Shown: positions 34,742-43,882, counted from the stretch's first letter. The stretch: DNA of 64,000 bases from CAVSCD01 sp963726335 (GCA_963726335.1 CAVSCD010000012.1:1-64000); one strand, 5' to 3'. Numbers and translations are program-made. Notes: a model not told the origin generated them from the letters alone.

Positions 34742-36622
34742 ATGAAAAAGACATGCCTGACGATCCTGATCCTCGCCGCGGTTCTGGCGGCCTGCGGGCC
34801 GTCGAACAAGCTGACTTATGTTGAGAAACCCGAGGCCCGGACGATCGGCGTCCCCGTGAAATCCGTGAACTGGGTCAAGCCCCACTTCGCGCTGAATGCC
34901 GCTAAGCAGCCCCGGATCTATATCACGATGGGCCAGCAGGGCGACAATTTCTTCGTGGCCGAGGTCGACCCGGAGACGGGAGCGTCGAGGCAGTACCTGG
35001 GCACGGTCAAGAATTCCAACTTTCCGACGGCCACGCTGATGAGCCGGTCCGGGATGCTGTACGTCGGCGCCTCCTACGCGGGCCACCTCTACCGGTTCGA
35101 CCCGCAGCGGGAGGTCCTCGAGGACCTGGGAGCCATCAACCCGGGGAAGGCCGAATTTCCCTGCGCCATCGACGAGGACAAGTCGGGGCGAGTTTGGGTC
35201 GGGAGCTATGGCACCGCCGACCTGACGGCGTTCGACCCGACATCGGGCGAGTTCGAGCGCTTCGGCCGGATGGACGACGTGGATATGTACAATTACCCGA
35301 TGGTCAACGCCGACGGCCTGATCTGCAACAAGGTCATGATGACCAAGCCCAAGTGCGTCGTCCTCGACCCGAAAACCGGCCGCAAGGAAGTGGTCGGGCC
35401 GGTCTCGACCAAGGGCCAGGACACGTTCGACCTCCGGAAAGACGCCCAGGGCTGGGTGCATATCGTTTCCAGCCTGGGGAATTTCAAGATCCAGGGATTC
35501 CAGGCCGTGCCCGAGAAGCAGGCGCCGGCCGCTCCGGCGGAACCCCCGTTCCAGGACATCAAGGACGTCCGGTTCATCGGGCCCGAGGCGGAGCCGTATA
35601 AGCAGCTCGAAGTCGAGCTGGTGGACGGCAAAACGCGCACTCTCGATCTCAACCTTGAGCTGGCCGGGACGGACATCTTCTATATCCATGTCGGCCCGGA
35701 CAGCCTGATCTACGGTTCGAGCATCCTGCCGCTCCACCTCTTCCGGTATAACCCGGGGACGGGCGAGCTCGTCGACCTGGGCAAGGCCTCGTCGACGGGC
35801 GGCGAGGCCTATTCCATGGCCAACCTGGACGGAAAGCTCTATATCTCCGCCTATACCGGGGCCACGCTGTCCGTTTACGACCCGGCGAAGCCTTATGCTT
35901 TCGGGAACACTCCCGAGAGCAACCCCCGCGACTTGGGGCGCATGGATAAGATCTCCTACCGGCCGCGCTCGACGCTGACCGGGCCGGCGGGCCGGGTCTG
36001 GGTGGCTTCGATCCCGGATTACGGCATGTGGGGCGGGCCGCTGTCGTGGTACGACCCGGCCACGAACGAGAAGAAGGCCTACTACGAGATCGTCGGCGAC
36101 GCCAGCTGCTATACGCTGGCCTACCTGCCCCAGGCCGACTTGATCGCGGTCGGCACGACCATCCAGGCCGGATCGGGGGCCACGCCGAAAGTCAGCCAGG
36201 CCGTTCTTTTCCTGTGGGACCACAAGGCCGAGACGAAAGCCTGGGAAGGGACGATGGACCGGCCGGTCGAGACGTTCAACGCCCTGCTCGCGCTGCCGGA
36301 CGGCAAGCTCCTGGGCACCGTCACCGGAGGGGATAAGCCCGAGCTCTTCCTGTTCAACCCGGCGACCCGGGTCTTCGAGAAGCGGGCCGACCTGCCGCCG
36401 GGCGCGCCGCGCGACCTCGGGCTGACGCTCGGGCCGGACGGCAAGGTGTACGGTTTCACGAGGTCCTGCCTTTACCGGCTGGATCCCGCGACGCTCCAGG
36501 TCAAGGAGATTTTGAAGCAGGAAGACGAGTTCGAGATCGCCGGGCCGATCCTGGGTAACGACATCTATTATGCCAAGGGACCGGCGCTCAAGTGCGTCAC
36601 CCTGTTCCAACCTAAGAAGTGA
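34742..36622 (+). CDS. Beta-propeller lipoprotein
   Basis: 626 residues. MKKTCLTILILAAVLAACGP carries a lipobox (LAAC, Cys 18). The mature protein is a chain of propeller blades with repeated GxLYVG, FDPxTGE and GRVWVGSYG phrases (for example HLYRFDPQREVLEDLG, TAFDPTSGEFERFG, LHLFRYNPGTGELVDLGKAS and LFLFNPATRVFEKRADLP), probably seven or more blades. Similar proteins accompany polysaccharide-degrading enzymes and may bind ligand. The ATG at 34742 follows AAAGGAAACGGCG and lies 31 nt after the toroid-like gene, so the pair is an operon. Confidence 0.7.
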   Translation: MKKTCLTILILAAVLAACGPSNKLTYVEKPEARTIGVPVKSVNWVKPHFALNAAKQPRIYITMGQQGDNFFVAEVDPETGASRQYLGTVKNSNFPTATLMSRSGMLYVGASYAGHLYRFDPQREVLEDLGAINPGKAEFPCAIDEDKSGRVWVGSYGTADLTAFDPTSGEFERFGRMDDVDMYNYPMVNADGLICNKVMMTKPKCVVLDPKTGRKEVVGPVSTKGQDTFDLRKDAQGWVHIVSSLGNFKIQGFQAVPEKQAPAAPAEPPFQDIKDVRFIGPEAEPYKQLEVELVDGKTRTLDLNLELAGTDIFYIHVGPDSLIYGSSILPLHLFRYNPGTGELVDLGKASSTGGEAYSMANLDGKLYISAYTGATLSVYDPAKPYAFGNTPESNPRDLGRMDKISYRPRSTLTGPAGRVWVASIPDYGMWGGPLSWYDPATNEKKAYYEIVGDASCYTLAYLPQADLIAVGTTIQAGSGATPKVSQAVLFLWDHKAETKAWEGTMDRPVETFNALLALPDGKLLGTVTGGDKPELFLFNPATRVFEKRADLPPGAPRDLGLTLGPDGKVYGFTRSCLYRLDPATLQVKEILKQEDEFEIAGPILGNDIYYAKGPALKCVTLFQPKK

Positions 36623-36654
36623 TAAATTCGGGATACTATATCAATTATGTAAAG

Positions 36655-36879
36655 AATTGGTGACAGGATATCAATTCACCAATTAACTGAAGACCTGCCG
36701 AAGTAAGCGTCTCGTGGACAGCCCTTAAAGGGATGTGTCTCCTTTTTTTGCCAGGGAATCCCCCTGCGTAGACCAGCCGCGTTCTTTTCTATCACCATAG
36801 CTGAGACGCCGCAGCCGGCCAGAAAAGCCGGTAATGCTATGTTGTTTGAAATTGGGTAATTGATATCCTGTCACCAATT
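36655..36879. mobile_element. MITE-like element with 22-bp perfect inverted ends
   Basis: A 22-bp segment containing GGTGACAGGATATCAATT begins at 36655 and recurs exactly as its reverse complement ending at 36879. Pairing continues inward for about 8 more positions with mismatches. The ~165-nt interior has no ORF. It lies between the propeller operon and the sulfatase-fold gene, and its right end runs into that gene's promoter. No flanking target duplication is evident, so the MITE label is tentative. Confidence 0.55.
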
Positions 36880-36894
36880 TAGACGGGGTATAAT
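36868..36894 (+). promoter_or_regulatory. Promoter built on the right end of the MITE-like element
   Basis: CTGTCA (36868-36873, a weak -35 with a 15-nt spacer) lies within the inverted end, and TATAAT (36889-36894) stands 7 nt before the GTG start at 36902, implying a leaderless mRNA. Confidence 0.5.
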
Positions 36895-36901
36895 ACCGGG
36901 C

Positions 36902-38179
36902 GTGAAGACGCCCGGGCGGAAGCGGCTTTTGGCGGCGGCGGTCGTCGCCATCGCGGCTGTCATCCTTTTTCTCCTGGTCGTCCGCCCGAAGATATCGCGC
37001 GCCGGCCGCGTCGTGCGTAACCCCCAGGCCAATATCCTGCTCATCACTCTGGACACGACGCGCCCGGACCGCCTGGGCGCGTACGGATATCCGAAGGCCG
37101 AGACACCGGAGATCGACGGGCTGGCCCGCGCCGGCGCCCTGTTCGAGAACGCCTATTCGCCCGTCCCGATGACACTCCCCGCGCACGTTTCGATCCTGAC
37201 GGGCACGACTCCCTTGTTCCACGGCGTCCATCTCAACGGCCAATCGGTCCTGGCGCCCGAGGCCGTCACTCTGGCGAAGGTCCTCAAGACATCGGGCTGG
37301 GCGACCGGCGCCTTCGTTTCGTCGTTCGTCCTGGACTCCCGGTTTGGGATCGATCAGGGGTTTGATGATTACATCGACAGGATGGAGGTCGGCGGCACGG
37401 TCAAGAACCTCGAATCGGAGCGGCGGGCCGGGGAGACTTTCCGCGATTTCGCGGCCTGGATGGAGCGCCGGACCCCCGGCAAGTTCTTCGCCTGGGTCCA
37501 TTTTTACGACCCGCATTATCCCTACGAACCTCCCGATCCCTACCGGTCGGACCCGCGGCTCGCCGACCCCTACGACGGCGAGATCGCCGTGATGGACCAT
37601 TACGTCGGCGAAAGCCTGCGCCTCCTCGAGAAGAAAGGCCTGGCGGATTCGACCCTGGTCATCCTGGCCGGGGACCACGGTGAAGCGTTCGGCGAGCACG
37701 GCGAGACCGACGGACATACCATCTTCGCCTACGAAGAGAATATCCGCGTTCCGCTGATCTTCTGGAGCGCCCGGGGCCTCCCCAAGGGGGCCAGGCTCGG
37801 CGGACGCGCCAGCCTCATCGATATCTTTCCGACGGTCTTGGATTACCTGAAGATCACAACGCCGGCCTTTGTCCAGGGGCGATCGCTCCTGCCGCTCCTG
37901 GGCGGCCGCCGGGCCGCTGAGCGCGACCTCTATTTTGAAACCGACTATTTCAGCGATATCTTCGGCTGCGCCCCTGTCCGCGGCGTTCTGTCCGGCCCGC
38001 TGAAGTTCATCGAACTGCCCCGGCCGGAGCTCTACGACCTGTCGGCCGACTCCGGCGAAAAAAACAACCTCGCGGGCGACACGCGGCCGGGCCGCCCGGG
38101 TCGAGGAGTCGCGCCGAGGCCCTTGCGATCCTCGAGACAGCGCAATCGGGAGGCGGCTGGTCGTCCGGCCAGGCGATGA
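36902..38179 (+). CDS. Sulfatase-fold membrane-anchored protein with Thr nucleophile
   Basis: 425 residues from the GTG at 36902. One N-terminal transmembrane helix (about 9-26) is followed by an alkaline-phosphatase/sulfatase fold: LLITLDTTRPDRLGAYGYP (metal-binding Asp near 48), SPVPMTLPAHVSILTG near 86-101, HFYDPHYPYEPPDPY and LAGDHGEAFGEHGE near 256-269. The position of the formylglycine Cys/Ser (C/SxPSR) is Thr (TLPAH), so it should not act as a classical sulfatase; phospho- or other transferases of the fold use Thr. The last ~40 residues are out of frame: the paralogue at 51013-53157 continues into a TPR domain, here found in another frame from 38176. One or two indels around 38080-38130 probably split one fusion gene. 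Confidence 0.8.
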   Translation: MKTPGRKRLLAAAVVAIAAVILFLLVVRPKISRAGRVVRNPQANILLITLDTTRPDRLGAYGYPKAETPEIDGLARAGALFENAYSPVPMTLPAHVSILTGTTPLFHGVHLNGQSVLAPEAVTLAKVLKTSGWATGAFVSSFVLDSRFGIDQGFDDYIDRMEVGGTVKNLESERRAGETFRDFAAWMERRTPGKFFAWVHFYDPHYPYEPPDPYRSDPRLADPYDGEIAVMDHYVGESLRLLEKKGLADSTLVILAGDHGEAFGEHGETDGHTIFAYEENIRVPLIFWSARGLPKGARLGGRASLIDIFPTVLDYLKITTPAFVQGRSLLPLLGGRRAAERDLYFETDYFSDIFGCAPVRGVLSGPLKFIELPRPELYDLSADSGEKNNLAGDTRPGRPGRGVAPRPLRSSRQRNREAAGRPARR

Positions 38180-39051
38180 GCGATGAGGCGAGGCGGCGGC
38201 TCGAGTCGCTGGGCTATCTCTCGGGAGGGGCCAAGCCGGCGCCCGGGCCCGCCTGCGACCCGAAGGATAAGATCGATTACTGGAACAGGTCCCTCCAGGC
38301 CAAGCGGCTCCTGGCCGAAGGGAAATCCGACGACGCCGAGACTCTCCTCCGTTCGCTGTTTGAAGACGACCCCCGCTTTGTTCCGGTGATCGAGGACCTG
38401 GGAGACTTATATTTCAGCCGGAAAAGAATTCAGCCGCTGAAAGACCTCTTCGGGAAGGCGATCGAGATGAACCCGGAATCGGGCAGCCTGAGGATCGTCT
38501 ACGGACGCTTGCTCGTCCGCCTGGGCCTGGCGGGGGAGGCCGTTCCCGTGCTCGAGGCGGCCGAAAGCCTGGCCGGACCGGATGAGATGGAGCACGTCCA
38601 TTTTACGCTGGGGAACGCCTTCGGCCAGCTCGGCCGCAATGAGGAGGCCGTACAGTCCTTCCGGAAAACCCTCGATCTCGAGCCGGAGAATTTCGAAGCG
38701 GCGCGGCTGCTGGGCGTTGTCCTGATGCGTTCCGGAAAGTTCGAGGAGGCCCTGGTCCATTTCGGGCAGGCCGAGAAGGGGATACCCCAGGACCCGCGCC
38801 TTCTCGAGGACACGGCCATGTCGCTGGCCGAGCTCCGGCGATTCGGCGAGGCGATCGGGTATTTCGAGCGGGCCGTGAAGGCCAACCCGGCGGCACCGAT
38901 CTATGCGAATTACGCGCTCGCCTGCGCCGAGACCGGGGATTATGCGCGGGCCGTCGAGCTTATGCGCACCGCCCTCGCAAGGCCGGAGGCCGACACGAAC
39001 CTGCGGGCGCTCGCTAACCGTTACCTCGCGGAATGGGCTGCGAGGCAGTAG
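38176..39051 (+). CDS. TPR domain, probably the detached C-terminus of the sulfatase-fold protein
   Basis: 291 residues starting MSDEARRRLESLGYLSG, which in the intact paralogue (MSDEERRRLESLGY) is an internal linker directly after the sulfatase-fold domain. Six or more TPR units follow, such as AEGKSDDAETLLRSLFEDDP, ALVHFGQAEKGIPQDPRLLE and IGYFERAVKANPAAPIYANY. It overlaps the upstream ORF by 4 nt, so separate translation is not excluded, but no ribosome-binding site is visible and the frame upstream of the ATG reads sensible sequence (LAILETAQSGGGWSSGQA). Function is inferred to be protein binding in the periplasm. Confidence 0.75.
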   Translation: MSDEARRRLESLGYLSGGAKPAPGPACDPKDKIDYWNRSLQAKRLLAEGKSDDAETLLRSLFEDDPRFVPVIEDLGDLYFSRKRIQPLKDLFGKAIEMNPESGSLRIVYGRLLVRLGLAGEAVPVLEAAESLAGPDEMEHVHFTLGNAFGQLGRNEEAVQSFRKTLDLEPENFEAARLLGVVLMRSGKFEEALVHFGQAEKGIPQDPRLLEDTAMSLAELRRFGEAIGYFERAVKANPAAPIYANYALACAETGDYARAVELMRTALARPEADTNLRALANRYLAEWAARQ

Positions 39052-39157
39052 TGGACTTCGCGGATGTCATATCGCGGAAAATTCTGCTTCCGGCCTGCCC
39101 GGAGAAAAATATCAATGCCAGCGAAGCGTGGTGGATGGGGCACGGGCGCTCACTTGC

Positions 39158-39186
39158 TTGACATATTTCGTAAGAAGGCTAAAAAT
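39158..39186 (+). promoter_or_regulatory. Promoter of the AbiE pair
   Basis: TTGACA (39158-39163) followed after 16-17 nt by TAAAAA/AAAAAT (39180-39186). Transcription would start about 10-40 nt before the candidate start codons of the antitoxin. Confidence 0.55.
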
Positions 39187-39205
39187 AGCACTGAACCGAA
39201 ATAGA

Positions 39206-39826
39206 TTGACATATATAGAGCTCCGCGATTCCATGAAGGATTTCACGGTCTTCTCTGTCCGCGATATCTCCCGCGTCGACCCCGCCTTCCATCGCCGGCG
39301 CCTCAACGAATGGCAGGACAAGGGATACATCCGGAAGGTGATCAAGGGATTCTATGTTTTTGCCGACCGCGTCCTCGACGAATGGGCCCTGTTCGAGATC
39401 GCCAACCGGATCTACAAGCCTTCCTACGTCTCGCTGGAGTCGGCTCTGGCCCATCATCAGCTCATCCCGGAGAGCGTTTATGGCATGACATCGGTCTCGA
39501 CCCGCAGAAGCTACCGTTTTGCATCGGCCGTTGCCGACTTCACCTTTCGGACCGTGAAGCCCCGGCTCTTCTTCGGCTATGACATCACCGCCGACGGCGG
39601 AAGGCGCGTAAAGATCGCCCGCCCCGAGAAGGCCTTTTTGGATTTTCTTTACCTGAACCCCGGTCTTCGGAGTGGCTCCGATTTCGATAGTCTTCGGATC
39701 GATGCCCAGCGGTTTTTTCAAATTGTGGATGAGAAGGGGCTCCGGGCGGCCCTGGCTCGTTTCGCCCAAAAAACCCTGACCGTCAGGGTTGATGATTTCC
39801 TGGAGTATCTCAGAGGCGGGAGCTAG
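39206..39826 (+). CDS. AbiEi-type antitoxin/transcriptional regulator
   Basis: About 206 residues if the TTG at 39206 is used, 197 from the ATG at 39233; the family-like stretch TYIELRDSMKDFTVFSVRDI spans both, which favours the upstream start. The winged-helix N-terminus has the typical RRRLNEWQDKGYIRKVIKGF (about 35-54), followed by YVSLESALAHHQLIPESVYG and the C-terminal RPEKAFLDFLYLNP element of AbiEi_4-like antitoxins. It binds DNA and represses its operon in known type IV AbiE systems, neutralising the partner toxin. The toxin gene follows after 7 nt. Base composition is slightly less GC-rich than the neighbours, consistent with an acquired defence cassette. Confidence 0.85.
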   Translation: MTYIELRDSMKDFTVFSVRDISRVDPAFHRRRLNEWQDKGYIRKVIKGFYVFADRVLDEWALFEIANRIYKPSYVSLESALAHHQLIPESVYGMTSVSTRRSYRFASAVADFTFRTVKPRLFFGYDITADGGRRVKIARPEKAFLDFLYLNPGLRSGSDFDSLRIDAQRFFQIVDEKGLRAALARFAQKTLTVRVDDFLEYLRGGS

Positions 39827-39833
39827 CCGGGCC

Positions 39834-40616
39834 ATGCTCGAACTGCATCAGATCGAGTCGTATTACCCGGAGCCGCTCCGGGCCTTCAAAAGGAATCTGC
39901 TGCGCGAGTATCTCCAGTATAAGCTTCTGGAAATCATTTATGATTCGAAGGAGGGAAGCCGACTGACATTCATGGGCGGCACGGCCATTCATATCGTCCA
40001 TGGGGCCCCTCGATTCAGCGAAGACCTGGATTTCGACGATCGCGGACTCAGCGATGACGATTTCCGCAGCCTGGAAACGCGGGTCCGGTCAGGAATGGAG
40101 CTCCAGGGGTTTTCCGTGGAGACAAGCATCGTCAACCGAACGGCCCGCAGAATCATGGTCCGCTTCCCCGGCTTATTCCATCTTTACGAACTCTCGACCG
40201 ATCCTCGGGAGAAGCTTCATCTTCAGATCGACTCCGAACCGCAGCGGTTCGAGTACGAAGCGTCAGCCGTCATGATTGATAAGTTCGATGTCTTCGGCCG
40301 GATCCTTGTCGCGCCCGCTGACCTGCTCCTGGCGCAGAAGGTGACCTGCCTTTTCACGCGCCGGCGCCCCATGGGACGCGATGTTTACGACGCGCTGTTC
40401 CTTTGGGGAAAAGCGGAGCCTCGTCCCGGCTATCTGGCCGAGCGGCTTGGCGTCAGGAGCGGACGCGATCTTCGGTTACGCTTGATCGATCGATGCCGGG
40501 AATTGGATTTTGACCGCCTGGCGGATGACGTCGCGCCCTTTTTGTTCCGGCGCGAGGAAGCCAAGAAAGTCAGGCTTTTCCCCGATTTCGTCAAGTCTCA
40601 CGGATTCAAGGCCTGA
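39834..40616 (+). CDS. AbiEii/AbiGii-type nucleotidyltransferase toxin
   Basis: 260 residues. Nucleotidyltransferase motif I is seen in FMGGTAIHIVHGAPRFSEDL, continuing DFDDRG (about 42-67): the GGTA turn and the S-x-D-x-D metal-binding acidic pair. LLAQKVTCLFTRRRPMGRDV with YDALFLWGKA (about 164-190) supplies the conserved Lys and Asp of motifs III/IV. Such toxins modify tRNA 3' ends or other RNA acceptors by nucleotide transfer and cause growth arrest, including in phage defence. ATG 39834 follows GCGGGAGCTAGCC. It is the second gene of the AbiE pair. Both expected domains look intact. Confidence 0.88.
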   Translation: MLELHQIESYYPEPLRAFKRNLLREYLQYKLLEIIYDSKEGSRLTFMGGTAIHIVHGAPRFSEDLDFDDRGLSDDDFRSLETRVRSGMELQGFSVETSIVNRTARRIMVRFPGLFHLYELSTDPREKLHLQIDSEPQRFEYEASAVMIDKFDVFGRILVAPADLLLAQKVTCLFTRRRPMGRDVYDALFLWGKAEPRPGYLAERLGVRSGRDLRLRLIDRCRELDFDRLADDVAPFLFRREEAKKVRLFPDFVKSHGFKA

Positions 40617-40685
40617 CATTTTTGTCGCCTCCCGCGCGCCAGGTGGCACCATCGGCCCCGAGTTGGGGCATTAATAACCCGGGGC

Positions 40686-40718
40686 AAAAAAAAGCCGGCC
40701 CCCGAAGGGGCCGGCTTT
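40686..40718 (-). terminator. Rho-independent terminator of TonB receptor 1
   Basis: On the minus strand AAAGCCGGCCCC, loop TTCG, GGGGCCGGCTTT forms a perfect 12-bp stem with the very stable UUCG tetraloop, followed by a run of eight T. It lies 27 nt after the stop of the receptor gene. Confidence 0.95.
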
Positions 40719-40744
40719 TGAACTTCTGCTCGTACTGCTGCTTT

Positions 40745-43700
40745 TTACCTGAAGCTGAACCGCACTCCGATCTGGAGGACTCTCGGATTGTTGACACTCG
40801 TCGGCTGGTCGAGCGTTGTGGGAACCTTGGCTTCGTTGATGGTCGTGGTCTTCATGACGTCGGTCGCGTTGTAGAGAGTGCCGTAGATGGTGCTGGAGAC
40901 GTTGTCGCTGAACTTGAACTGCTTTTCCAGGGTGAGGTTCATGTAATAGAAGTCGGGCATCCGATAGTCCCCGTACTTGTCGCCTTTGTTCGGCAGGGCC
41001 TGGCTGAGATAAGAGGTGACCCAATTGCCGTTGATCGGATAGCCCTGGCGGGCATCCAAAAATCCGGAGAGGTTGATCCCCATGGGCAGGGCCACGAGTC
41101 CGGAGATCTTGAAGTGCCAGGTGACATTCTGGCCGGGTTCCGTGCTGCGATACTGGTAGGCCTGGTAGGGGGCATCGTTGTTAAAGTCGAACAGCGTGGA
41201 CATGCCCGTTTCGCCCTTGTCGGCGTGATAGCTCCAGTCCTGGAGATCGCCGGAACCTTGGATCATCCAGCCGTGGCTGAACCTCTTGGTGAAGATGAGC
41301 TCGAGGCCCTTGAAATCGTTGTAGGTGTTCTGGTAGGCGTCGTACATGTAGCCGCTTGGCGTGGGGTACTTGGCGTCTCTCTGGTAAATATCCCAGCCTG
41401 TCGTGGGGTCCGTGCCCATCAGCTTGCTCGTGTCGTTCGGCAGCAAGGTGGGGCTCGCGTACGTGCCGGTGTAGCCCCGGGCCCACTGGAGGTTGTAGTT
41501 CTTCTTGTAGGCGCCCAGGATCTGCACGCTGAAGTCGTTGCTCAGCATCTTCTCGTAGCTCAGCAGGAACTCGCGGATCTTCTCGGGGGTATAGCTGTCA
41601 GCCAGGTAGTCGGTGGGATCCTTGCCCTGGGCCTGGTTGCCGAGCGGGTTGCCGGCGAAAGACACGTACATCCAGCCGGGATAGGTCCAGGCGTTCCAGG
41701 GAACTTGTCCCTTGCCATACTTGGCTTCGAGGATGGGGGTCTCAGCCTGGGTCACTTTGGCTATGTTCTGGACGTCAGTCGGGTTGGGAAACCGGCCGAA
41801 CCAGTTGAGGAAGAAGATCTCGTTGGTGCCCCAGTCCGGGATGTAGTTGTTGTTGTAATCGATGAAGGGCATCGTGAACTCACCGCGAGTATTGCCCCCC
41901 TTGAACCCGGCGCTGATCCTGATCCCGCTTTCGAACATGCCGCCGTAATCGGCGTACATGGCCTTGAGGATGTCCTTCCCCTTGCCGGTGAGGTCATAGG
42001 TCAGGGTCACTCTCGGGGAGAATGTCGGATCGACGCTGAGCTTTCCGCCCTCGACGGACGTTTCGCCGGTCCACTGGGCCCAGCCGGCGACCAACGACGG
42101 ATCGTCGTTGGGAGCCAGGCCGTGATAGGTCACGGGTTCCCAGGCCACGGCGTGCCAGTCCATCCGCATGCCGATGGTGGCGGTGAGCCGGCCATAGCTC
42201 ATGATGTCCTGAAGATAAACGCCCGTGCGCTCGGCGCGCTTCTCGCCGTAGCGATCATTGTACGTCTGGAGCCGGCCCCAATAGTAGAGGCCGTTAAACG
42301 GCCCCGGGGCGTTGTTCGGCACCGAAGAGGAACTCGTCGAAGGATAATCTTGAACGAACATCTGGTTCGGCGCCATGTACTCTTCGATGAACCGGGAGTA
42401 GTTCCGGTCCACCCCGGCCTTGAATTCGTGGTCGCCGCCCAGGACGCGCTCGGCGAAGTAGTTGGCTTCGAGGACGAAATAGGGCCGCTTCTGCTGGTCG
42501 CCGTAGTGCTGCCAGTGGCCGGTCGCTTCGGTGTTGTAGGGGGGATTCTTATAGTAATTGTAGGTGTAGTACCTGTTCTTCGGGTTGTAGGTGCGGCCTT
42601 CCTCGTACGACACGTCTCCGGCTCCCGTCCAGGTAAAGTTGGCCTGGTGGGTCGCCGTCTTTCCGGCAAAATAGGTCAGTTTGCCGCTCAACAGGAGCTT
42701 GTCCCCGAGGGTCTGGGTGACTTGGGCGGTGTAGGTATCATAGGGATTGGCCCGGTCGAGCTTGTTGACGGTAACGATGGCCGTGCTGAAATCCACGTTG
42801 ACGGCCTGGCTGTCGGTGTGGGCATAGGCCAGTTCCAGGGTCGTTTTCTTCCACTGGAAATTCATCTTGCCGTACATATCCGGGGTGTAATACCTGTCCG
42901 CAATGGCTCCGGAATTGCCCTTGGTCTGGGAATCGATGACTCCCCAGGAGCCGAAGAACCAGATATGGTCCTGAAGGATGGGGCCGCCCAGCGCTACGCC
43001 GTAATCATAGGTCCTGTAGACGCCCGCCCTGCCCTTGTTGCCAAGGTAGACGACCCCAGGCTCGGGGGGCGTGGGCGCGGGCCCCATGTTGGCGGGGAGC
43101 TTTTTGTTGGACTGGAGGCTTTTGTCCATCAGGGCGATGTAGGACTCGCCGGACAACCTGTTCCCGCCGCGCTTGGTGACGAAGTTGACCGTGGCGCCGC
43201 CCTGGACGTTGGTGATGTCCTGTCCCGAGGTCGTGACCTGGGTCTCTTCAACGCGGACGGTGTTGACGCCGGTCGGCATGCCGCTCGCGCCGTAAGTGGA
43301 CCTGAAGGAGGCGCCGTCCATGCTGAATTCTCCAACCTGGAACCTGACGCCGAACCCGTGGATGACTCCCGTGCCCGAGCCCGCGATCTGCGGATGCGCG
43401 CTCATGGTGCCGGGCGCCATATTTACGATCTCGGATGTTCTCCTGGCCACGGGCATCGAGTTGACTTCCTCACTCGTGTAGCTGGCCGCGACGCTGGCCT
43501 TTCTGGTGTTGATCAGGGGAACCTCGCCGACGACCGTCACTTCCTCCTCGATGCCGCCGGTCTCCATGGCCACATCGACTTCCTTCGTGGAGAGGACGTT
43601 GACCCGGATGCCGCTCCGGACGACGGACTTGAATCCCTGGAGCACGAACTTGAGCTCGTAGTTGCCAGGGGCGAGTTTCCAGAATCTGTAGCTGCCTTCT

Positions 43701-43882
43701 TTCGTCGTGACGACGTCAAGGCGGCCATAGGTCCGTCCGGTCAGGGTGACCGTCACTCCGGGAAGGGGCGAGCCATCCTCGGCCAGCGTCACTTTGCCGA
43801 GAATTTCGCCCGTAACCTCTTGGCCGTACGTGAGGAAGGCAGAAAGGGCGATAAATGCGAACAACAAAACAAGCCTTTTCAT
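40745..43882 (-). CDS. Oar-like TonB-dependent outer-membrane receptor (1)
   Basis: 1045 residues. ATG 43882 follows AAAGGAGGATTA; the ORF's 13 extra upstream residues are not used. Signal peptide MKRLVLLFAFIALSAFLTYG, then a carboxypeptidase-regulatory domain (about 20-105; GKVTLAEDGSPLPGVTVTLT). The plug domain includes EEVTVVGEVPLINTRKASVA, a TonB-box-like stretch, and VNFVTKRGGNRLSGESYIAL. The remaining ~800 residues form a 22-strand barrel ending in the aromatic-rich LQIGVRFSFR. Likely imports oligosaccharides or other large ligands using TonB energy. Expression is probably sigma-54 dependent (promoter at 43980-43995). Divergent to GWxTD gene 1. Paralogue at 54821-57850. Confidence 0.92.
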   Translation of the reverse strand: MKRLVLLFAFIALSAFLTYGQEVTGEILGKVTLAEDGSPLPGVTVTLTGRTYGRLDVVTTKEGSYRFWKLAPGNYELKFVLQGFKSVVRSGIRVNVLSTKEVDVAMETGGIEEEVTVVGEVPLINTRKASVAASYTSEEVNSMPVARRTSEIVNMAPGTMSAHPQIAGSGTGVIHGFGVRFQVGEFSMDGASFRSTYGASGMPTGVNTVRVEETQVTTSGQDITNVQGGATVNFVTKRGGNRLSGESYIALMDKSLQSNKKLPANMGPAPTPPEPGVVYLGNKGRAGVYRTYDYGVALGGPILQDHIWFFGSWGVIDSQTKGNSGAIADRYYTPDMYGKMNFQWKKTTLELAYAHTDSQAVNVDFSTAIVTVNKLDRANPYDTYTAQVTQTLGDKLLLSGKLTYFAGKTATHQANFTWTGAGDVSYEEGRTYNPKNRYYTYNYYKNPPYNTEATGHWQHYGDQQKRPYFVLEANYFAERVLGGDHEFKAGVDRNYSRFIEEYMAPNQMFVQDYPSTSSSSVPNNAPGPFNGLYYWGRLQTYNDRYGEKRAERTGVYLQDIMSYGRLTATIGMRMDWHAVAWEPVTYHGLAPNDDPSLVAGWAQWTGETSVEGGKLSVDPTFSPRVTLTYDLTGKGKDILKAMYADYGGMFESGIRISAGFKGGNTRGEFTMPFIDYNNNYIPDWGTNEIFFLNWFGRFPNPTDVQNIAKVTQAETPILEAKYGKGQVPWNAWTYPGWMYVSFAGNPLGNQAQGKDPTDYLADSYTPEKIREFLLSYEKMLSNDFSVQILGAYKKNYNLQWARGYTGTYASPTLLPNDTSKLMGTDPTTGWDIYQRDAKYPTPSGYMYDAYQNTYNDFKGLELIFTKRFSHGWMIQGSGDLQDWSYHADKGETGMSTLFDFNNDAPYQAYQYRSTEPGQNVTWHFKISGLVALPMGINLSGFLDARQGYPINGNWVTSYLSQALPNKGDKYGDYRMPDFYYMNLTLEKQFKFSDNVSSTIYGTLYNATDVMKTTTINEAKVPTTLDQPTSVNNPRVLQIGVRFSFR

